Of a stretch of 6,535 nt of DNA, positions 4,384 through 6,535 are shown piece by piece. How positions within the stretch are numbered: the first letter of the stretch is position 1; every line of letters starts with the position of its first letter. The notes under the pieces are model-generated. The model did no database searches, was not told where the DNA came from, and was given only the letters and a program-made list of their open reading frames with translations. The translations under genes were made by a program, and so were the position numbers. Origin of the DNA: an uncultured Oscillospiraceae bacterium (lineage in GTDB: Bacteria > Bacillota > Clostridia > Oscillospirales > Oscillospiraceae); NCBI GenBank assembly GCA_934591745.1, contig CAKTPQ010000042.1, forward strand, positions 1 to 6,535, in the 5' to 3' direction.

Positions 4384-5220
4384 ATGAAAGTAGCAGTATT
4401 TGGCGCAGGTACAATGGGCAGTGGTATTGCTCAGGTTTTCGCAGCGAAGGGCCACACCGCCCTGATGTATGCTTCCAGCACCGCAAGCGCACAGCGTCAT
4501 AAGGACAAGCTGGCCGCCTCCCTGAACAAGAAGGTCGCCAAGGGCAAGATGACCCAGGAAGCTGCTGATGATATCATGAGCCGCGTTCTGGTCGAGGAGT
4601 TCGAGGGCGCCGCCGATGCCGATCTGGTCATCGAGTGCGTCGCCGAGAACATGGAAGTCAAGAAGGAGCTGCTGGGCCGTCTGGATGCTCTGTGCAAGGA
4701 TGAGACCATCTTCGCCTCCAACACCTCCTCTCTGTCCATCACCGAGATGGGCCAGGGCCTGAAGCACAACCTCATCGGTATGCACTTCTTCAACCCGGTG
4801 CCTGCCATGAAGCTGGTGGAGGTCATTGCCGGCGGCAACACCCCCGCTGACCTGGTGGACTACATCAAGAACCTCTCCACCGAGATCGGCAAGACCCCCG
4901 TGGTGGTCAACGAGGCCCCCGGCTTTGTGGTCAACAAGATCCTGATCCCCTATTGCAATGAGGGCGTTTGCGTTCTGCAGGAAGGCGTTGCCTCCGCAGA
5001 AGATATCGATATTGCTATGCAGCTGGGCTGCAACCACCCCATGGGCCCCCTGCATCTGGGCGACCTGATCGGTTGGGACGTGGTGCTGAACATTATGGAC
5101 GTGCTGTTCAACGAGACCCACGATAGCAAGTATCGCGCAAACGTGCTGATCCGGAAGATGGTTCGTGCGGGCAAATTGGGTATTAAGTCCGGCGAAGGCT
5201 TCTTCAACTACAACAAGTAA
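4384..5220 (+). CDS. hbd: 3-hydroxybutyryl-CoA dehydrogenase
   Basis: This 278-residue cytoplasmic enzyme reduces acetoacetyl-CoA to 3-hydroxybutyryl-CoA with NAD(P)H, feeding Crt. The N-terminal Rossmann motif FGAGTMGSGIAQ is at residues 6-17, and VIECVAENMEVKKEL at 82-96. The catalytic set of the family is visible: Ser115 in SNTSSL, His134 in GMHFFNPVP, Glu146 in KLVEVI, and Asn184 in APGFVVNKIL. The C-terminal dimerisation domain carries HPMGPLHLGDLIGWD (218-232) and ends KSGEGFFNY. Between Ser115 and His134 the chain is two residues shorter than in the mitochondrial enzyme, a harmless-looking loop difference. The start at 4384 follows AGGAGG (4371-4376) by seven bases. A TTG upstream at 4321 is in frame but lacks family similarity. 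The first 20 or so codons are unusually A/T-ending compared with the rest. Cofactor preference cannot be read confidently. Confidence 0.97.
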   Translation: MKVAVFGAGTMGSGIAQVFAAKGHTALMYASSTASAQRHKDKLAASLNKKVAKGKMTQEAADDIMSRVLVEEFEGAADADLVIECVAENMEVKKELLGRLDALCKDETIFASNTSSLSITEMGQGLKHNLIGMHFFNPVPAMKLVEVIAGGNTPADLVDYIKNLSTEIGKTPVVVNEAPGFVVNKILIPYCNEGVCVLQEGVASAEDIDIAMQLGCNHPMGPLHLGDLIGWDVVLNIMDVLFNETHDSKYRANVLIRKMVRAGKLGIKSGEGFFNYNK

Positions 5221-5244
5221 AAATCAGGAAAAGGAGAAAAGAGT

Positions 5245-6408
5245 ATGGATTTCCATCTGACTAAGGAACAGCTGCTCGTTCGCAAGATGTACCGCGAATT
5301 TGCAGAGAACGAAGTAAAGCCCCTGGCCGCTGAGATCGACGAGGAAGAGCGCTTCCCCATGGAAACCGTCGAGAAGATGGCGAAGCTGGGCATGATGGGC
5401 ATTTACTTCCCCAAGGAGTACGGCGGCGCCGGCGCCGACGTGCTGTCCTATGCAATGTGCGTGGAGGAGCTGGCTAAGGTCTGCGGCACCACCGCTGTTA
5501 TCGTTTCCGCCCACACCTCCCTGTGCGCCGCCCCCATCTTTGAGAACGGCACCGAGGAGCAGAAGATGAAGTATCTGCCCGACCTGTGCTCCGGCAAGAA
5601 GATCGGTGCTTTCGGTCTGACCGAGCCCGGCGCCGGTACTGACGCCCAGGGTCAGCAGACCACCGCTGTGCTGGATGAGTCCGGCGAGAACTACATCCTG
5701 AACGGCTCCAAGTGCTTCATCACCAACGGCAACGTGGCTGATACCTTCGTCATCATCGCCGTCACCGGCAAGACCACCGACAAGCGCGGCCGCACCATGA
5801 AGGAGATCTCCGCTTTCATCGTGGAGAAGGACGACAAGGGCTTCTCTCAGGGCAAGCACGAGAAGAAGATGGGTATCCGCGGCAGCTCCACCTGCGATCT
5901 GATCTTCGAGGATTGCGTGATCCCCAAGGATCGTATGCTGGGCAAGAAGGGCGAGGGCTTCAAGATCGCCATGAAGACGCTGGACGGCGGCCGTATCGGC
6001 ATTGCCTCTCAGGCTCTGGGCCTGGGCGAGGGTGCCGTTGAGGAAGCCATCAAGTACACCAAGGAGCGCGTTCAGTTCGGTAAGCGCATCTCCCAGTTCC
6101 AGAACACCCAGTTCCAGCTGGCTGACATGCACACCCGTATGCAGGCCGCTCAGTACGTGGTTTACGCTGCTGCCATGAAGAAGCAGAACCACGAGCCCTA
6201 CTCCATGGACGCTGCCATGGCTAAGCTGTTCGCCGCTGAGGCCGCTTCCGATGTGACCCGCCGCGCCGTGCAGCTGTTCGGCGGCTACGGTTACACCCGT
6301 GAGTATCCCGTGGAGCGCATGATGCGCGATGCCAAGATCACCGAGATCTACGAGGGCACTTCCGAGGTCCAGCGCATGGTCATCGCCAGCAATCTGGGCG
6401 TTAAGTAA
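5245..6408 (+). CDS. bcd: Butyryl-CoA dehydrogenase (short-chain acyl-CoA dehydrogenase)
   Basis: This 387-residue FAD enzyme reduces crotonyl-CoA to butyryl-CoA. In clostridia it works in complex with EtfAB, coupling NADH oxidation to ferredoxin reduction. Acyl-CoA dehydrogenase landmarks are in order: an N-terminal helical domain (about 1-120), FGLTEPGAGTDA at residues 123-134 and YILNGSKCFITNG at 150-162 in the beta domain, GGRIGIASQALGLG at 248-261, RVQFGKRISQFQ at 275-286, and LFGGYGYTREYPVERMMRDAKI before the catalytic base Glu370 in IYEGTSE. Length is typical for the family (about 380). The ATG at 5245 follows AAGGAG (5231-5236) by eight bases, 24 bases after hbd, and etfB begins 20 bases downstream. 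The Etf neighbour is the main reason to assign the bifurcating butyryl-CoA role over a general short-chain acyl-CoA dehydrogenase. Confidence 0.95.
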   Translation: MDFHLTKEQLLVRKMYREFAENEVKPLAAEIDEEERFPMETVEKMAKLGMMGIYFPKEYGGAGADVLSYAMCVEELAKVCGTTAVIVSAHTSLCAAPIFENGTEEQKMKYLPDLCSGKKIGAFGLTEPGAGTDAQGQQTTAVLDESGENYILNGSKCFITNGNVADTFVIIAVTGKTTDKRGRTMKEISAFIVEKDDKGFSQGKHEKKMGIRGSSTCDLIFEDCVIPKDRMLGKKGEGFKIAMKTLDGGRIGIASQALGLGEGAVEEAIKYTKERVQFGKRISQFQNTQFQLADMHTRMQAAQYVVYAAAMKKQNHEPYSMDAAMAKLFAAEAASDVTRRAVQLFGGYGYTREYPVERMMRDAKITEIYEGTSEVQRMVIASNLGVK

Positions 6409-6428
6409 TTGAGGAGGTAAAAGGTAAA

Positions 6429-6535
6429 ATGAAAATCATCGTCACAGTCAAGCAGGTTCCCGATACCTCCGGCAAGGTGGCCGTGAACCCGGATGGCACC
6501 CTGGACCGTGCGTCCATGCAGACCATCATCAACCC
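6429..6535 (+). CDS. etfB: Electron transfer flavoprotein beta subunit, 5' part (runs off the window)
   Basis: The first 35 codons are present and the gene continues past the right edge. The N-terminus MKIIVTVKQVPDTSGKVAVN matches the conserved EtfB opening (MKI-V-VKQVPDT), here with Thr where many clostridial copies have Cys at residue 6. EtfB with EtfA forms the FAD-containing partner of Bcd. It takes electrons from NADH and splits them between crotonyl-CoA and ferredoxin in bifurcating clostridial systems. The ATG at 6429 is preceded by AGGAGG (6412-6417) eleven bases upstream and by a closer AAAGGT. The gene lies 20 bases after bcd, clearly the same operon. etfA is expected next but is outside the window. 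The fragment is too short to judge bifurcation motifs. Confidence 0.93.
   Translation, partial: MKIIVTVKQVPDTSGKVAVNPDGTLDRASMQTIIN

Noticed and set aside
5224..6192. Long open frame antisense to bcd (322 codons), and a similar 250-codon frame antisense to hbd (4369-5121)
   Set aside because: Both are codon-bias shadows of clear, motif-complete enzymes. Their low-complexity Leu/Gly/Ala products have no family features and no Shine-Dalgarno that I can see.
1..6535. CRISPR arrays, insertion sequences, phage genes, tRNA or rRNA genes
   Set aside because: No spaced direct-repeat series, transposase or integrase motifs, terminal inverted repeats, or tRNA cloverleaf with T-loop consensus was seen. 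The window reads as core chromosome.

Overview
This is a chromosomal segment from a spore-forming, butyrate-producing anaerobic Firmicute. The sequence is GC-rich with strongly C/G-ending codons. It carries a sporulation sigma-G gene beside a YlmC/YmxH-family gene, and the start of a crotonase / 3-hydroxybutyryl-CoA dehydrogenase / butyryl-CoA dehydrogenase / Etf operon. This combination fits the Oscillospiraceae group of gut clostridia (for example Flavonifractor, Intestinimonas or Oscillibacter relatives). The family-level placement is inferred from gene content and composition, not from a search.

Layout, left to right. (1) The 3' part of glnS (glutaminyl-tRNA synthetase) on the + strand runs in from the left edge. 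(2) It converges on a small minus-strand PRC-barrel protein of the YlmC/YmxH sporulation family, and the two share a hairpin terminator. (3) sigG lies divergently on the + strand, with a sigma-F/sigma-G-like promoter in the 135-bp gap. (4) sigG converges on minus-strand trmB (tRNA m7G46 methyltransferase), again with a shared hairpin terminator. (5) A 327-bp divergent regulatory region separates trmB from the butyrate operon. It holds a near-consensus sigma-A promoter, a Rex-like operator over the -35, a cre-like box, two candidate trmB promoters, inverted repeats and a short leader ORF. (6) crt, hbd and bcd follow on the + strand, each with a strong Shine-Dalgarno, and etfB runs off the right edge.

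The four operon genes make one pathway segment. Hbd reduces acetoacetyl-CoA to 3-hydroxybutyryl-CoA, Crt dehydrates it to crotonyl-CoA, and Bcd with EtfAB reduces that to butyryl-CoA. In clostridia the last step bifurcates electrons from NADH to ferredoxin. No thiolase gene precedes crt here.

Most of the window is ordinary core genome. I see no CRISPR array, insertion sequence, tRNA, rRNA or phage gene. The part most worth a second look is the crt leader: a possible 23-codon ORF whose stop codon overlaps the crt Shine-Dalgarno, embedded in hairpin-forming sequence just downstream of a candidate redox-controlled promoter.
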